Origin: Nitrosospira multiformis
Lineage (GTDB): Bacteria > Pseudomonadota > Gammaproteobacteria > Burkholderiales > Nitrosomonadaceae
DNA: 64,000 bases
Assembly (NCBI RefSeq): GCF_900111585.1
Contig: NZ_FOHI01000010.1
Location: 1 to 64,000, forward strand
Reading direction: 5' to 3'
Positions 24,470 through 33,587 of the stretch are shown in pieces. A program made the position numbers and the translations under genes. Under the pieces are notes generated by a model. The model did no database searches and was not told the DNA's origin. It saw nothing but the letters and a program-made list of their open reading frames with translations. Positions within the stretch are counted from its first letter, which is position 1; the number at the start of each line of letters is the position of its first letter.

Positions 24470-27296
24470 AATCATCTCCCAGTTTGCTCAGGTCTATGGG
24501 GTACAATCTTTTTGATTCCCCATTGACACGGGAAGTCCTGGAGTGCTTCCCCTGCGCATCCCTAGGCGGCAACACCCCGACTTCCGCCAAGAGGTCTTGT
24601 GCCCGGCCATAATCAAATCCCTTGAGCGCCTCACGCAGTCCTCCGGCTGTAAAAAGATAAATACGGTCGTCTGGAGTATCCTCCCACCACCCCGCACGAT
24701 CACGGATCGGAATATCGGTTTTGGCATCCTTGTCGGAAAAACGCGAATCACCATGCCGGTCTATGAAGTCCCGAAGTCGTTCGAGAACTTGTATCCGCTC
24801 GCTATTACCGTGTCCACGAGAAGCTCGCCATGCCTTGAAACTTAAGGCTGCTGCCTGGATTGCATCCCCTGGTGACCACCCTGTTAGGCCGTATTCGGTT
24901 GCCAGTTCACCGCCTAGGGCGATGAGGGCGAAGCGTGCCGCAGCCCTTTTTTCCTGTCCTTCGCTTCCCTCGACAGAGAATTCCCGCAGCCCCTTGATGC
25001 GTTCGAGAAGAGCGCAAAAATCGCTATTGTCGCGGGTGAGCTTTTCAAGGAAGGCACGACCTGCATGTCCATGATGTGTGGCCGCTGCCCGCTTGATTGC
25101 ATCAGAAAAGGTCGTGCCACTCGGTAGATCATGCAGGTTATCCCATGCACCAAAGGTGCGTGCTACCTGGAGGTCAAGCAACCGTACGGCCTGCCCAGCC
25201 TTAGACCTGTTTCCACCTTCCTGCATGGTGGTTTCAATGGTGCGCTCACCACTTGATAAGACCATGCAGCGCCATCGCGTCAATGCTCGAGGGCTTCCAG
25301 TACGACTGGCGCGCTGCTTGCCGCGCCCGTTGCCCAAGGCATAGACAATGTTCCCGACCTCGTTGGGATTACACTCGCTGATTTCATCCAACGCGAGAAG
25401 GCAGTCATTGAATAGGGCCGCCGCGCCTTCCATGCCGTTGGCAGTTGCTCGCCAGCTTCTGCGGTAATTCGCGCCACCCCAGACAGAACAGGCAGCTTCA
25501 AGGAGCGTTGTCTTGCCTGTGGAGGAGTCACCAACAAAATGCAATCCACCGCCTTCCGCATTGCATTTGGCGAGCAGCGGGCCGGAAAATGCAGCGGACA
25601 GGGTAAGCAGCAATAAGGGGTTGCCCACTGCCCGAGCAGCTATCTCGCTTTGCCAGCCAGCAAGCGTTCCCCCTATTGTATGTTCATCGTGGACACCCTC
25701 CCCACTTTGGAAGATCAGTCCTGATGCCTTCGGTCCTATGACCGTATCAGGCAACACGAACGAATCCTCGCACCACCCAACCTGCAAGGCACAGCGGATA
25801 CGCCGTTTCGGGGGTTTGGCTTGCAGATAGGTGGAGAGCAGACGGCGTGCGTTGGGGGAGGGGTCGATTTCCACACCCATTGACAGCAGTTCCCCACGCA
25901 GTTCATCCCCCGTTCCAGCGAGCATTTGCATGGGCATCGCCCACTCGCGCCACCCACCAATCGTGTTTTTGAAGCGCAACATGCGCCCGAAGTGATTGTC
26001 CTTCCCGTCATAGGTGACGGCCTCGACATAGAGCGGAGAAGAAATCCAGGTTTGAATTGGATGTCCCTCCTTGTCAGTGCCAAAATGCCACACGCCTGGC
26101 CGTAGTTTCTTGCCACCGTGCTCCAACCACTCATTGAAAACGCGGAAGGTGGGTCGATCAGCAATGTCTGGAATGGGGTTGGCTGTACTGACTGTGCTAT
26201 CTGCTACCTGTGCTACCTCAGCACTACTGGCAGGGGTAACAGCGTAAGCCTCGTCCCCATTGGCTTGCACCTCTGCTACCCGTGATACCTCGGTATCCGG
26301 TGAGGCAGAAGAGAGACTCAAACTCTGGAAATCCACTGCCACCTTTTGCTCGTCACCTCCTTGCTCGCCACCACTGCCTTGGTCCCCTACTGAAGCTGCC
26401 ACACCCATTATTGCCAGCTTGACAGCTTCCAGTCCGCGCAGTCTTTCCATATCGTTGAAATCTGTCATCCCGTCCCGTCTGTCAGGGCCAAAATCAGGTA
26501 TAGCAAGGAGTCCTCCCACAGCTCGTGCTGTCTCAGTGCCCTTGGTCAGCCCGGGATTGCCTTCAGTTGAGAAGTCATCGTCAGCACAAATGATCAGGGG
26601 CAGCTCAGGGAATTTCTCAGCTAGTCCTCTTGCTACAGATTCCAGGTTCCCCGCGTTAAAGGCCACCGCTACCGGAAGGCCTGTTGCTTCGTGAATGCTG
26701 GCACCGGTAGCAAATCCTTCGGCAATGCATAGTGCATCCTTGCCGTCCGAGTTGCCAATTCGGAAATAGCAGCCTGAAACACGTCCACCTGGCAAGAACC
26801 TCTTGTCGCCATTGGGGCTGATGAACTGGAGGGAATGCAGCTCATTTCCTTCCTTAAGGGGTATCACAAGCTCATCACCGAATAATCGGGTTTTGTTCGG
26901 CCCAATGCCCTTGGCGGCGAGGTAGGAGTGATTTGCGCACGGTATCGCGTCGGCCCAAATAAGATTTGCCTGCTCCCGCGCCTTTGCTCTACGCTTGTTT
27001 TGCTCCACCTCACGCAAATGCTTCATTGCTTCCAATTTGGTGCGGTGTTCTTCTTCCTCGATGCGGGTGAGGGCGCGATCTATGTCAGCTCGCCACTTGT
27101 AGTCGACCCCCAGGCGCCAGTCTCCAAAGGCGCCCGCCGGTATGCCGTCGTTGTAAAACACATACCACCCCGCATCATCGTCGGGCTTGCCGTTAGTGGG
27201 AAAACGATGAAGGACGCCATCTGCCTTGATCACGTCCGGCGGAGTAATGCCCGCAGCCTCCATTGCATTCCGGAATTGGGAGTAGATATCGAACAT
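24456..27296 (-). CDS. DUF927 helicase with N-terminal primase/Toprim-like region
   Basis: A 946-residue replication protein. Residues about 1-310 resemble the primase/Toprim part of P4-type replication proteins (FPTNGKPDDDAGWYVF, LCIAEGFATGASIHEATG, LIICADDD). A low-complexity linker follows (about 310-380). The remainder is a DUF927 superfamily 3-like helicase with Walker A VGDSSTGKTTLLEA and Walker B ALDEISECN. Proteins of this design replicate satellites and integrative elements from their own origin. It starts at ATG 27296, 121 bp downstream of the AlpA-like gene, and ends inside the start of the next gene. It looks intact. Confidence 0.85.
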   Translation of the reverse strand: MFDIYSQFRNAMEAAGITPPDVIKADGVLHRFPTNGKPDDDAGWYVFYNDGIPAGAFGDWRLGVDYKWRADIDRALTRIEEEEHRTKLEAMKHLREVEQNKRRAKAREQANLIWADAIPCANHSYLAAKGIGPNKTRLFGDELVIPLKEGNELHSLQFISPNGDKRFLPGGRVSGCYFRIGNSDGKDALCIAEGFATGASIHEATGLPVAVAFNAGNLESVARGLAEKFPELPLIICADDDFSTEGNPGLTKGTETARAVGGLLAIPDFGPDRRDGMTDFNDMERLRGLEAVKLAIMGVAASVGDQGSGGEQGGDEQKVAVDFQSLSLSSASPDTEVSRVAEVQANGDEAYAVTPASSAEVAQVADSTVSTANPIPDIADRPTFRVFNEWLEHGGKKLRPGVWHFGTDKEGHPIQTWISSPLYVEAVTYDGKDNHFGRMLRFKNTIGGWREWAMPMQMLAGTGDELRGELLSMGVEIDPSPNARRLLSTYLQAKPPKRRIRCALQVGWCEDSFVLPDTVIGPKASGLIFQSGEGVHDEHTIGGTLAGWQSEIAARAVGNPLLLLTLSAAFSGPLLAKCNAEGGGLHFVGDSSTGKTTLLEAACSVWGGANYRRSWRATANGMEGAAALFNDCLLALDEISECNPNEVGNIVYALGNGRGKQRASRTGSPRALTRWRCMVLSSGERTIETTMQEGGNRSKAGQAVRLLDLQVARTFGAWDNLHDLPSGTTFSDAIKRAAATHHGHAGRAFLEKLTRDNSDFCALLERIKGLREFSVEGSEGQEKRAAARFALIALGGELATEYGLTGWSPGDAIQAAALSFKAWRASRGHGNSERIQVLERLRDFIDRHGDSRFSDKDAKTDIPIRDRAGWWEDTPDDRIYLFTAGGLREALKGFDYGRAQDLLAEVGVLPPRDAQGKHSRTSRVNGESKRLYPIDLSKLGDDYGAA

Positions 27297-27417
27297 GACG
27301 TCTAGATTCCAATAAACCCAGGGAAGAGATTAGCTACAGCGTCTCAACGCTTGCAGTAAAGTCTTAGGTGATTTTTTCCTGTAGAAGGACCCGTCCAATA
27401 GGGATCGCCCTGATTGC

Positions 27418-27768
27418 TCAGGGATCACGGGTTCTGCGATGGAGGAATGCATCGAGAGCGGATTTGCGGTATCTGACAAGTCGGCCAACTTTTATATAGG
27501 GAATGTCATAGCGTCCGGTACATCTCCAGACGCTAAGCGTGCTTTCGGTCACCCCGATATATTCAGCTGCTTCAGCGGGCTTGAGTAACGGATCAGAAGC
27601 TTGGGACTTAACGAGTGGATCGTTTGGCGCCGGTATCAAAACCCGAAGTGGGCGATCAGGACTAGATTCGCTCCAGATGGGCATTAAGGATATCGCTTCC
27701 GAAGGAATGGCTAAGGAAGCAGCAAGCTGGAGCTTTAGGAGCTGTGCAAGTAGAGTTCGACCATCCAT
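27418..27768 (-). CDS. AlpA/excisionase-type helix-turn-helix regulator
   Basis: A 116-residue protein from ATG 27768, which has GGGGG eight bases upstream; a longer frame begins at 27804 without such a site. The C-terminal 55 residues are a MerR-like/excisionase domain: LLKPAEAAEYIGVTESTLS, then RCTGRYDIPYIKVGRLVRY and RKSALDAFL. AlpA proteins switch on the integrase gene or act as excision factors in P4-like elements and satellites. The N-terminal half is not conserved in that family. Position between the integrase side and the helicase matches this role. Confidence 0.8.
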   Translation of the reverse strand: MDGRTLLAQLLKLQLAASLAIPSEAISLMPIWSESSPDRPLRVLIPAPNDPLVKSQASDPLLKPAEAAEYIGVTESTLSVWRCTGRYDIPYIKVGRLVRYRKSALDAFLHRRTRDP

Positions 27769-27897
27769 GATATTCCCCCGAGTTACGCTGTAAATATCCA
27801 GCAACCAGGGGAATATTAGGGAAGTTCAGCTTGATATTACCAGGGGTGTTTTTTGATGAATTACAGTGGAAAACCTACCCGTAGGTTAAATGCCAAA

Positions 27898-28698
27898 TTA
27901 ACTACAAAAAGCTACGGGGTATCGCCGAACTAGTTCCCGGACGTAATCTGAACTGATATTTTGGCGATCAAATACAACCTCTGTAGTCGCAGCTACAACT
28001 TCATAAAGAGGTCGGTTATATTTTTCTTGCAAATATTGATAGAGTTTACGCACGAAGTAATGAATATCCGCGTTTTCTGAGTTCGGTTTCTTAACTGGAT
28101 GTTCTTCCTCACCGTATTGCTTTGCGCGTCTGGATATATCCTTCAATATGTCGGAGATTGTCGGAAAACGCGCACCGATGACCAAACCGCCAGAACTGAC
28201 GTTCTCAGAGGATTCCAAATCTTTTCGCGCGGTCCTGATTTCGACGTCACTAAAAAGGTGGTGAATGTCATAGTAATCAAAGCAGGGAGTTTTCGTTATT
28301 AGGGCATCCAGCTTGGTGACGGTATCTTGGATTTCCTGGGCAATTGCTTTTCGCTCTGAAGCTTTTAACTTTAAATCCCCCCGCCATTCGTCTAGCGCTC
28401 TGTTGCATGTGAGTACGAATGAGACAAATTCTTCGTCGTCACAAACGCGCCTCCGAAGCGCACCCCACACATTTTTCATTCGAGGATCCGTTAAAAGCTT
28501 CTCCAGCCGTATCACACTCCGGTCGTCAGGAAGAAGGAACAACGGCAAATAACGCTTATTAAAGCAAACTTTTATCCTCATGTTCTTAAATCTTGCCAGG
28601 CTATTAACTCCCGTATCAGAGACGCTCTCAGCATCGATACTCCTCCTGTCTTCAAGATATTTCACGAGTATATTGGGTGCCCAGTCTGGATATTTCAT
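27898..28698 (-). CDS. Hypothetical protein of the satellite element
   Basis: A 266-residue protein with no motif I recognise. It is charged and mainly helical (RRRVCDDEEFVSFVLTCNRA, KASERKAIAQEIQDTVTKLD) and has no signal peptide or membrane segment. Its ATG is 21 bp downstream of the integrase stop, so both are probably cotranscribed. Genes at this place in satellites often encode accessory functions such as defence or helper interference. That is a statement about location only. Confidence 0.6.
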   Translation of the reverse strand: MKYPDWAPNILVKYLEDRRSIDAESVSDTGVNSLARFKNMRIKVCFNKRYLPLFLLPDDRSVIRLEKLLTDPRMKNVWGALRRRVCDDEEFVSFVLTCNRALDEWRGDLKLKASERKAIAQEIQDTVTKLDALITKTPCFDYYDIHHLFSDVEIRTARKDLESSENVSSGGLVIGARFPTISDILKDISRRAKQYGEEEHPVKKPNSENADIHYFVRKLYQYLQEKYNRPLYEVVAATTEVVFDRQNISSDYVRELVRRYPVAFCS

Positions 28699-28719
28699 AC
28701 ACAGTCTCCTCGTCGATGT

Positions 28720-29919
28720 TCACTCAAGCGTTACCTTGTTGCGATTAAACTTGACAACATTCACGTCCGCCTTTAACCCGCCAGCTACCAACATTGCATT
28801 TGTTGCAGCGTTCACACTGTCCCGCACCGGATCGAGGTCCAGCCGTGCATAGATTGCTGTGGTATTCTGATTTTTGTGATTGAGGCTTTTGCCGATAATG
28901 GCGAGGCTTGCACCCTGCTTGGCCTGCCAGCTTCCGAGAGTACGGCGCAAGTCATGGATGCGCAGATCACTGAGACCAGCACGGTGGAGAACCCTTGCCC
29001 ATCCCTTTTTTGGTTCCGTCAAATGCCCAGTCTGGCCCTTTCCAGGAAATACAAAACCTGAGGGATCTGGAGGCATCCGATTACGTAAAACTTCCACAGC
29101 TTGAGGCGACAGGGTAACCGTTTGGGGCGTCTCATTCTTGGTGGTCTTCAAGCGCCATTCAGCCCGCTCGAGGTTAATGTCCGCCCAACACATAGCCAGC
29201 ATGTTTGCGCGTCTGGCCCCCGTTAACAGGGATAGCAGGAAATAATCGCGCATCGTCTCATTCGTTTCCTCGCCAAGCGCCTGGAAGAAACGGGGTAGCT
29301 CATCTCCCTGGAGAAACCGGTCGCGAGACCTCTCTTTATTCCTTTTTATGCCTTTTACCGGATTAGCCTCCAATAGCCCGGCTGAAACCGCCCAACCGTA
29401 AATACTGGAAATCAACGCCAGTACTCGGTTAGCCACTACCGGGTGACCCGCCAAGGTGATGTCGCTGTGGATCGAAGCTACGATTTGCCGGTTGATCTGG
29501 CTTATTTTTTTCCTGGAGAGAGGGCCTTCCAGATATTGCCTGAAGCGCTGCTGATCTTCTTGCCAAGTGCTCTTGTTCTGCTTTGCGTGACGCTCGATGT
29601 ACTGATTGAACAGTTCGCCAAAGGTAAGCTCAGCGTCCCGCCCGCGTTTGACTTCGGCAGGATTTGCTCCGTTGGCAATGGCGGCATTCATTTCAGATGC
29701 CTTTCCCCTGGCTTGTTCTATGGTCAAGCCGGGATAGGGGCCTAGCGTTACACGTTCGGGCCTGCCATTGATTTTGCGGTAGAGGATGAATGTTTTTTTA
29801 CCACTTTTACCTATCCCAATGCCCAAGCCTTGAACCTTGAGGTCGTAGTGATAGGACCAACCCTTATCCGGAACTGGCAGTCGATCTATTGCTGCCTTTG
29901 TGAAATTAAATTTAGCCAT
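28720..29919 (-). CDS. P4-type tyrosine integrase
   Basis: A 399-residue phage integrase. The N-terminal ~95 residues are the DUF4102-like arm-binding domain (KVQGLGIGIGKSGKKTFILYRK, RVTLGPYPGLTIEQAR). The catalytic domain has the first Arg in LLTGARRANMLAM, HDLRRTLGSW with the second Arg, His in LNHKNQNTTA and Tyr in AIYARL. It belongs to the class that inserts elements into tRNA 3' ends. Its start faces the tRNA-Asn fragment 160 bp away, so that fragment is its likely att site. It appears complete. Confidence 0.92.
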   Translation of the reverse strand: MAKFNFTKAAIDRLPVPDKGWSYHYDLKVQGLGIGIGKSGKKTFILYRKINGRPERVTLGPYPGLTIEQARGKASEMNAAIANGANPAEVKRGRDAELTFGELFNQYIERHAKQNKSTWQEDQQRFRQYLEGPLSRKKISQINRQIVASIHSDITLAGHPVVANRVLALISSIYGWAVSAGLLEANPVKGIKRNKERSRDRFLQGDELPRFFQALGEETNETMRDYFLLSLLTGARRANMLAMCWADINLERAEWRLKTTKNETPQTVTLSPQAVEVLRNRMPPDPSGFVFPGKGQTGHLTEPKKGWARVLHRAGLSDLRIHDLRRTLGSWQAKQGASLAIIGKSLNHKNQNTTAIYARLDLDPVRDSVNAATNAMLVAGGLKADVNVVKFNRNKVTLE

Positions 29920-30081
29920 GCTCTCGCCTTAATCGTTGCTACTCTATTGCTACCTTTTTTATAAAAATAGGTAAAATTCAGTGTAGCAGCGTAAATGTGA
30001 TTATTCGTGAAGAATGGCTAATTGTAAGGGTTTATAAAGATTTATTAAAGATGAGAAATTTTCAGAAATAGGAAGGACTTG

Positions 30082-30129
30082 GGACTGTTAATCCGCAGGT
30101 CCCAGGTTCGAGCCCTGGTCGGGGAGCCA
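30082..30129 (+). repeat. 3' fragment of tRNA-Asn, attachment site between two elements
   Basis: This 48-nt stretch contains the 3' side of the anticodon arm with GTT anticodon (ACTGTTAATCC), variable loop, T arm (GGTTCGAGCC) and acceptor 3' strand ending CGGGGAGCCA. It matches a tRNA-Asn from the anticodon arm onward. The 5' half is absent, so it is not a functional tRNA. Such fragments are left when elements insert in a tRNA 3' end. Integrase genes lie on both sides facing away from it. Confidence 0.8.
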
Positions 30130-30188
30130 AATGCAGCGGATTATCTTCTTAGTTATCAGCTACTTATCCAGCGTATAGCTTTCTTGTG

Positions 30189-30206
30189 GTGGTACTTTTG
30201 TGGTAC
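30189..30206 (+). promoter_or_regulatory. Paired GTGGTAC sites, candidate left arm-type integrase sites
   Basis: GTGGTAC occurs at 30189-30195 and again at 30200-30206, 11 bp apart, one helical turn, on the same face. The same pair with the same spacing occurs near the other end of the element at 38852-38869. Both pairs lie about 60-70 bp from the 16-bp att cores, as arm-type integrase binding sites do. Confidence 0.5.
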
Positions 30207-30212
30207 CCTCTA

Positions 30213-31574
30213 ATGAAGCTATTGCTAGGTCACATCTTCAGCGTGTCAATCAAGTACGTCTATCAGCGCGGTAATACCTATTATTACCAAAGGAAGATTC
30301 CCCAAGACTTACTCCCGCGTTACCCCGGTACAACGCATATCAAAGTCAATCTCAAGACCAATGAACCCGCTCAGGTTGCCAAGAAGGTACGAGACCTCAA
30401 TAGACAATACGAGTCTACCTGGGCTGCAATGCGGGGCAACTCTGATTTACAGCCATTAAGCATTCGGCAAGCGGCAGTAAAGCTGCTTGACCAGTACGGC
30501 CTCAAGCCTCAGCCAGCGGACAATGATGAGCATGGAGTTGACTCTTTCATAGGACTTCTCCAAAGGAAACATGAAGCATATGCCCAGGGCGACCCTGAGA
30601 TGTACGAGAGCGCGGACCCTGAGGAATACCTGGACCCTACTGAACTGGAAGCACTGCGGTTACTGAATGAGGAGCCTAAGTTTCGCCTTAGTGATGCCCT
30701 CCAGCTTTACCTTCATGGGCACAAGAATAAAGATAAAAAGAAGTTCCGAGCGGATACCGAGAGGGTTTGGGGAAGACTAATAACGCTAATTGGGGATAAG
30801 GAACTTGAACAAGTAACCCGAGCAGATGCAAATGAGTTTGTCTCTAGGGGGATTGCAGAAGGCGCTAAGACTACAACGATAGAACGACACATAAGTATTC
30901 TCAGGGCAATATTCAATGTAGCCCTCGTAGAAAGGGAGATAGCGAAGCAGAATCCTTTCTTGCGCTTGAGAATCCCCAGACTAGGTGAGGATTCAAAGAC
31001 TAGAGAGCCTTTCGATAATGACCAGTTAATCATCCTCGCCCAGGAATGCAGGAAAGAGGATGATGATATACGTTGGTTGCTAGCCCTACAGATAGACCTA
31101 GGATGCCGCATAGCTGAAGCTGCGGGACTGACATTGGAGGACTTACACCTGGACGCTCCTATCCCGTACGTCTCCATTCGCCCTCATCCTTGGCGCACCC
31201 TTAAGACTAAATCTAGCAAGAGAAATGTACCCCTAGTGGGGGTTTCCCTGTGGGCGGCACAAAGAGTTATCCAGGCAGCACAGCCGGGTCAACTCTTTGC
31301 TTTCCCTAGGTACACCGATAAGAACGAATGCAAGGCGACTCACGCCTCCAATACGCTCAATAAGTGGATTGAGTCCCGTCTGGGTGTCAAGAAGACAACC
31401 CATGCATTTCGCCACACCATCCGGGACCGCTTGCGTAATGTGGGAGCACCAAAGGATATTCAGGATGCAGTAGGGGGGTGGGGTAAGGAAGACATTGGGG
31501 ACAAGTACGGACTGGGATACGGGTTACAGCAGTTGAAGATGTGGATGGACAAAGTAGTATTGTCAGCCTTCTAA
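30213..31574 (+). CDS. Tyrosine-type site-specific recombinase (integrase)
   Basis: About 453 residues from ATG 30213. A GTG at 30243 is an alternative that puts SIKYVYQRGNTYYYQRKIP at the start, a typical beginning for this family. A longer frame from 30186 would run through the candidate arm sites. The DUF6538-like N-terminus (YVYQRGNTYYYQRKIPQDL) is followed by a core-binding domain. The catalytic domain has Arg in LGCRIAEAAGL, HAFRHTIRDRLR and a Tyr near DKYGLGYG. It lies directly beside the tRNA-Asn fragment and probably inserted the 30.1-38.95 kb element. Confidence 0.88.
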   Translation: MKLLLGHIFSVSIKYVYQRGNTYYYQRKIPQDLLPRYPGTTHIKVNLKTNEPAQVAKKVRDLNRQYESTWAAMRGNSDLQPLSIRQAAVKLLDQYGLKPQPADNDEHGVDSFIGLLQRKHEAYAQGDPEMYESADPEEYLDPTELEALRLLNEEPKFRLSDALQLYLHGHKNKDKKKFRADTERVWGRLITLIGDKELEQVTRADANEFVSRGIAEGAKTTTIERHISILRAIFNVALVEREIAKQNPFLRLRIPRLGEDSKTREPFDNDQLIILAQECRKEDDDIRWLLALQIDLGCRIAEAAGLTLEDLHLDAPIPYVSIRPHPWRTLKTKSSKRNVPLVGVSLWAAQRVIQAAQPGQLFAFPRYTDKNECKATHASNTLNKWIESRLGVKKTTHAFRHTIRDRLRNVGAPKDIQDAVGGWGKEDIGDKYGLGYGLQQLKMWMDKVVLSAF

Positions 31575-31595
31575 GGCTAATTATTCGAATCAACT

Positions 31596-32591
31596 ATGCC
31601 TCTGCCTGATGACACTCTTGGACGCTGGTGGATAGAACTAGCGGGGATGAATCCAAATTTAGTTGATGATTTTAGGCCATGCCTAGTTGCTTTTGTGGCT
31701 TTTGATCATGGAAACAAACCGGGGCTGGCCGGGACAGGTTTCATTATCGGAACTGGGGAGAACATAGCTCTGGTAATCACCGCCAAGCATGTCTTAACGG
31801 AGGGGGTGTTAAATATTCAAAGACCCGTACCTAGATATGCTCCGTCTGCTATTTTTGTTCCGGCTAGCTCCTTAGCTCCCGCTATCGAGAAAGAAAAACT
31901 CAGGGCGATGTGGCTTGATGGCACACGAGGTGAGGCGATGACTATTCCACATTGTTCCTATAATGATGTGTTGGATATCGCATGCTGTATTTTGCTACCC
32001 CAAGAGATTACTGAAACTCCATTCATGTTCAGAGGGGTTATTCCGCTCGATACTGCGCGGCCTTCAGTTGGCGACATAGTTCATACGGTATCCCTAGATG
32101 CAATGGATGTAATTGATCATGCGCACTCTGCCCCCTTCAGTGGCCCAAGACCATTCACGGCGTCTCAACGTATCAGCATACGTAGAGGTCTTGTTACGGG
32201 GGTTTATCCAGATGGATTTCGTCAGTATAGGTGGCCTTGCTTTACCACCTCTATACCTGTTGAACCTGGGATGAGTGGGGGATTTGTGTATTTTCCTCGT
32301 GAAGCATATACGATTTCGGCTTGTGGAATTGTGTGTGCTGACAACTCCCCATCTGAGGCCCGTTCTAACCAGATGATATCCGGCGAGTCAGTGATAGCTT
32401 ATTCTTGGCCAGCCTTGGCTCTAAGTCTCCCCGAGCGCCTACCGCTCCCTGCACCTTCGTATTCACTACATGAAATGATGAGAAAAGGAGCAATGCCTAT
32501 GGCAATTGGGGGAATAGATCATATAGAGATAAGTAACCGAGAACCGAACGGAGACTGCACAATTGAATATAAGATGTTACAGCGTCCTTAA
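31596..32591 (+). CDS. Trypsin-like serine protease
   Basis: A 331-residue protein with a chymotrypsin-fold catalytic triad visible: His65 in VITAKHVL, Asp127 in NDVLDIACCIL and Ser227 in VEPGMSGGF. The GTGFIIG motif near residue 47 precedes the His as in trypsin-like peptidases. No signal peptide or PDZ domain is seen, so it should act in the cytoplasm. It starts 21 bp after the integrase stop and may be cotranscribed. Genes placed right after an integrase are often cargo. Trypsin-like proteases occur in several bacterial defence systems, so a defence or toxin-like role is possible but not shown. Confidence 0.7.
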   Translation: MPLPDDTLGRWWIELAGMNPNLVDDFRPCLVAFVAFDHGNKPGLAGTGFIIGTGENIALVITAKHVLTEGVLNIQRPVPRYAPSAIFVPASSLAPAIEKEKLRAMWLDGTRGEAMTIPHCSYNDVLDIACCILLPQEITETPFMFRGVIPLDTARPSVGDIVHTVSLDAMDVIDHAHSAPFSGPRPFTASQRISIRRGLVTGVYPDGFRQYRWPCFTTSIPVEPGMSGGFVYFPREAYTISACGIVCADNSPSEARSNQMISGESVIAYSWPALALSLPERLPLPAPSYSLHEMMRKGAMPMAIGGIDHIEISNREPNGDCTIEYKMLQRP

Positions 32592-32683
32592 GTTTTTTAC
32601 CGACTCCAAATAGTTTCACTAAAAATTTGTCTCAGGGCACCCTACGTTACAGCGTTAGGATTTATCCCCCCCTCTACCCCCCC

Positions 32684-32725
32684 TTTGATCTAATGAAAGC
32701 TCCATCAAAAGACTTTTGATCTAAT
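32684..32725 (+). repeat. Two direct copies of TTTGATCTAAT upstream of an HTH gene
   Basis: TTTGATCTAAT is at 32684-32694 and 32715-32725, 31 bp apart. Both are followed by GAAGC-like sequence, and a weaker third copy (CCTAATCAATGAGAAGC) follows. They lie 75-115 bp before the small HTH gene and could be its operators. The rest of 32592-32799 holds no gene. Confidence 0.35.
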
Positions 32726-32799
32726 AGAAGCCCCCTGGACAACTTGTCCTAATCAATGAGAAGCCCAATAACAACAATACTGTTTAATCGAGAGAGCCT

Positions 32800-33030
32800 A
32801 TGGATACAACCACATTGACATTGCCTACACCAGATGAGATTAGAAATGTACTGAAGAAACATGAGATAACCAGGGAGACAGCAGCAGGGTTAGTACATGT
32901 ATCCCTAAGGGCATTCCATAATTGGATGGCTCCTGAGGGTAGCCCGCACCATAGAGCTATGCCCTTATCTGCCTGGGAACTACTCCTGATTAAGCTAGGG
33001 GAGATTGAAGTTGACAGATACGGCCAATGA
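32800..33030 (+). CDS. Small helix-turn-helix protein
   Basis: A 76-residue protein. The region LPTPDEIRNVLKKHEITRE followed by TAAGLVHVSLRAFHNWMAPEG reads as a helix-turn-helix in which the recognition helix ends in W, as in phage and plasmid XRE-type proteins. The C-terminus MPLSAWELLLIKLGE is typical of small phage regulators of this kind. It probably controls early genes of the element. It is preceded by two direct repeats that may be its binding sites. Confidence 0.65.
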   Translation: MDTTTLTLPTPDEIRNVLKKHEITRETAAGLVHVSLRAFHNWMAPEGSPHHRAMPLSAWELLLIKLGEIEVDRYGQ

Positions 33031-33186
33031 GGGTATAGTACCCCACATGGTGACTAATAAATCACCTGTGTAACACCAGAAAGGTCAACAGTAAGTCGTA
33101 AGCGCATGTTGATATAAATCGAGTTCAATTGATTAGTTTCCTGTGTGTGGCAATAGTGCTGCGCCAGATAAATGAGGAGAAATATC

Positions 33187-33309
33187 ATGGCAACATTCAC
33201 CATCACCTTCCGCAAATCCGTTATTGAGTTCTACGGCCTTTCCGCTATCTATATCCGAGTCGGTTCCTTCGAGCGCTTCTGGAATACTGAGGGCTATCCC
33301 TCACACTAA
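33187..33309 (+). CDS. Small 40-residue protein of the phage-like element
   Basis: An ATG at 33187 with a strong Shine-Dalgarno (GAGGAG, seven bases upstream) starts a 40-codon frame, MATFTITFRKSVIEFYGL and onward, ending in YPSH at 33309. The amino-acid content and the ribosome site argue that it is translated. A hairpin terminator lies about 190 bp downstream. No family recognised. Confidence 0.5.
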   Translation: MATFTITFRKSVIEFYGLSAIYIRVGSFERFWNTEGYPSH

Positions 33310-33587
33310 CTTTTAAGAGGGCCTGATTAGGCTACTACTGGGGAACTACCGGTTATCTATGGAGCACTCCTGGTTTACCTATAGTTATCCTCTTATATGA
33401 ATGTTTAACGGCTTCTGCTAGGGGCTTTGGTCACACTACTTTTAGGGGGTCAACGGGGGAATACTGCTGAAAATTACTTGAGGGGATTTGGAGATTACGA
33501 TTGGAGGAGTGCTGAGGGGTGCTCCTCCTTTCTATTTATTATCTCCCTGCTTATAGCCCGATGCCCCTTGGAGTACAAAGAGTTCCT
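33310..33587. other. Non-coding stretch after the small gene
   Basis: No supported gene. It contains a plus-strand terminator at 33503-33535. It also contains ACCTATAG-like words similar to those in the repeated block at 36.6-37.1 kb. Confidence 0.35.
33503..33535 (+). terminator. Rho-independent terminator
   Basis: Inverted repeat GGAGGAG / CTCCTCC (33503-33509 and 33522-33528), extendable inward by G-U pairs, followed by TTTCTATTT. It would end transcripts from the small gene at 33187. Confidence 0.6.

Noticed and set aside
30054-30129. Complete tRNA-Asn gene
   Set aside because: The acceptor 5' strand and D arm are missing; only the 3' 48 nt match.
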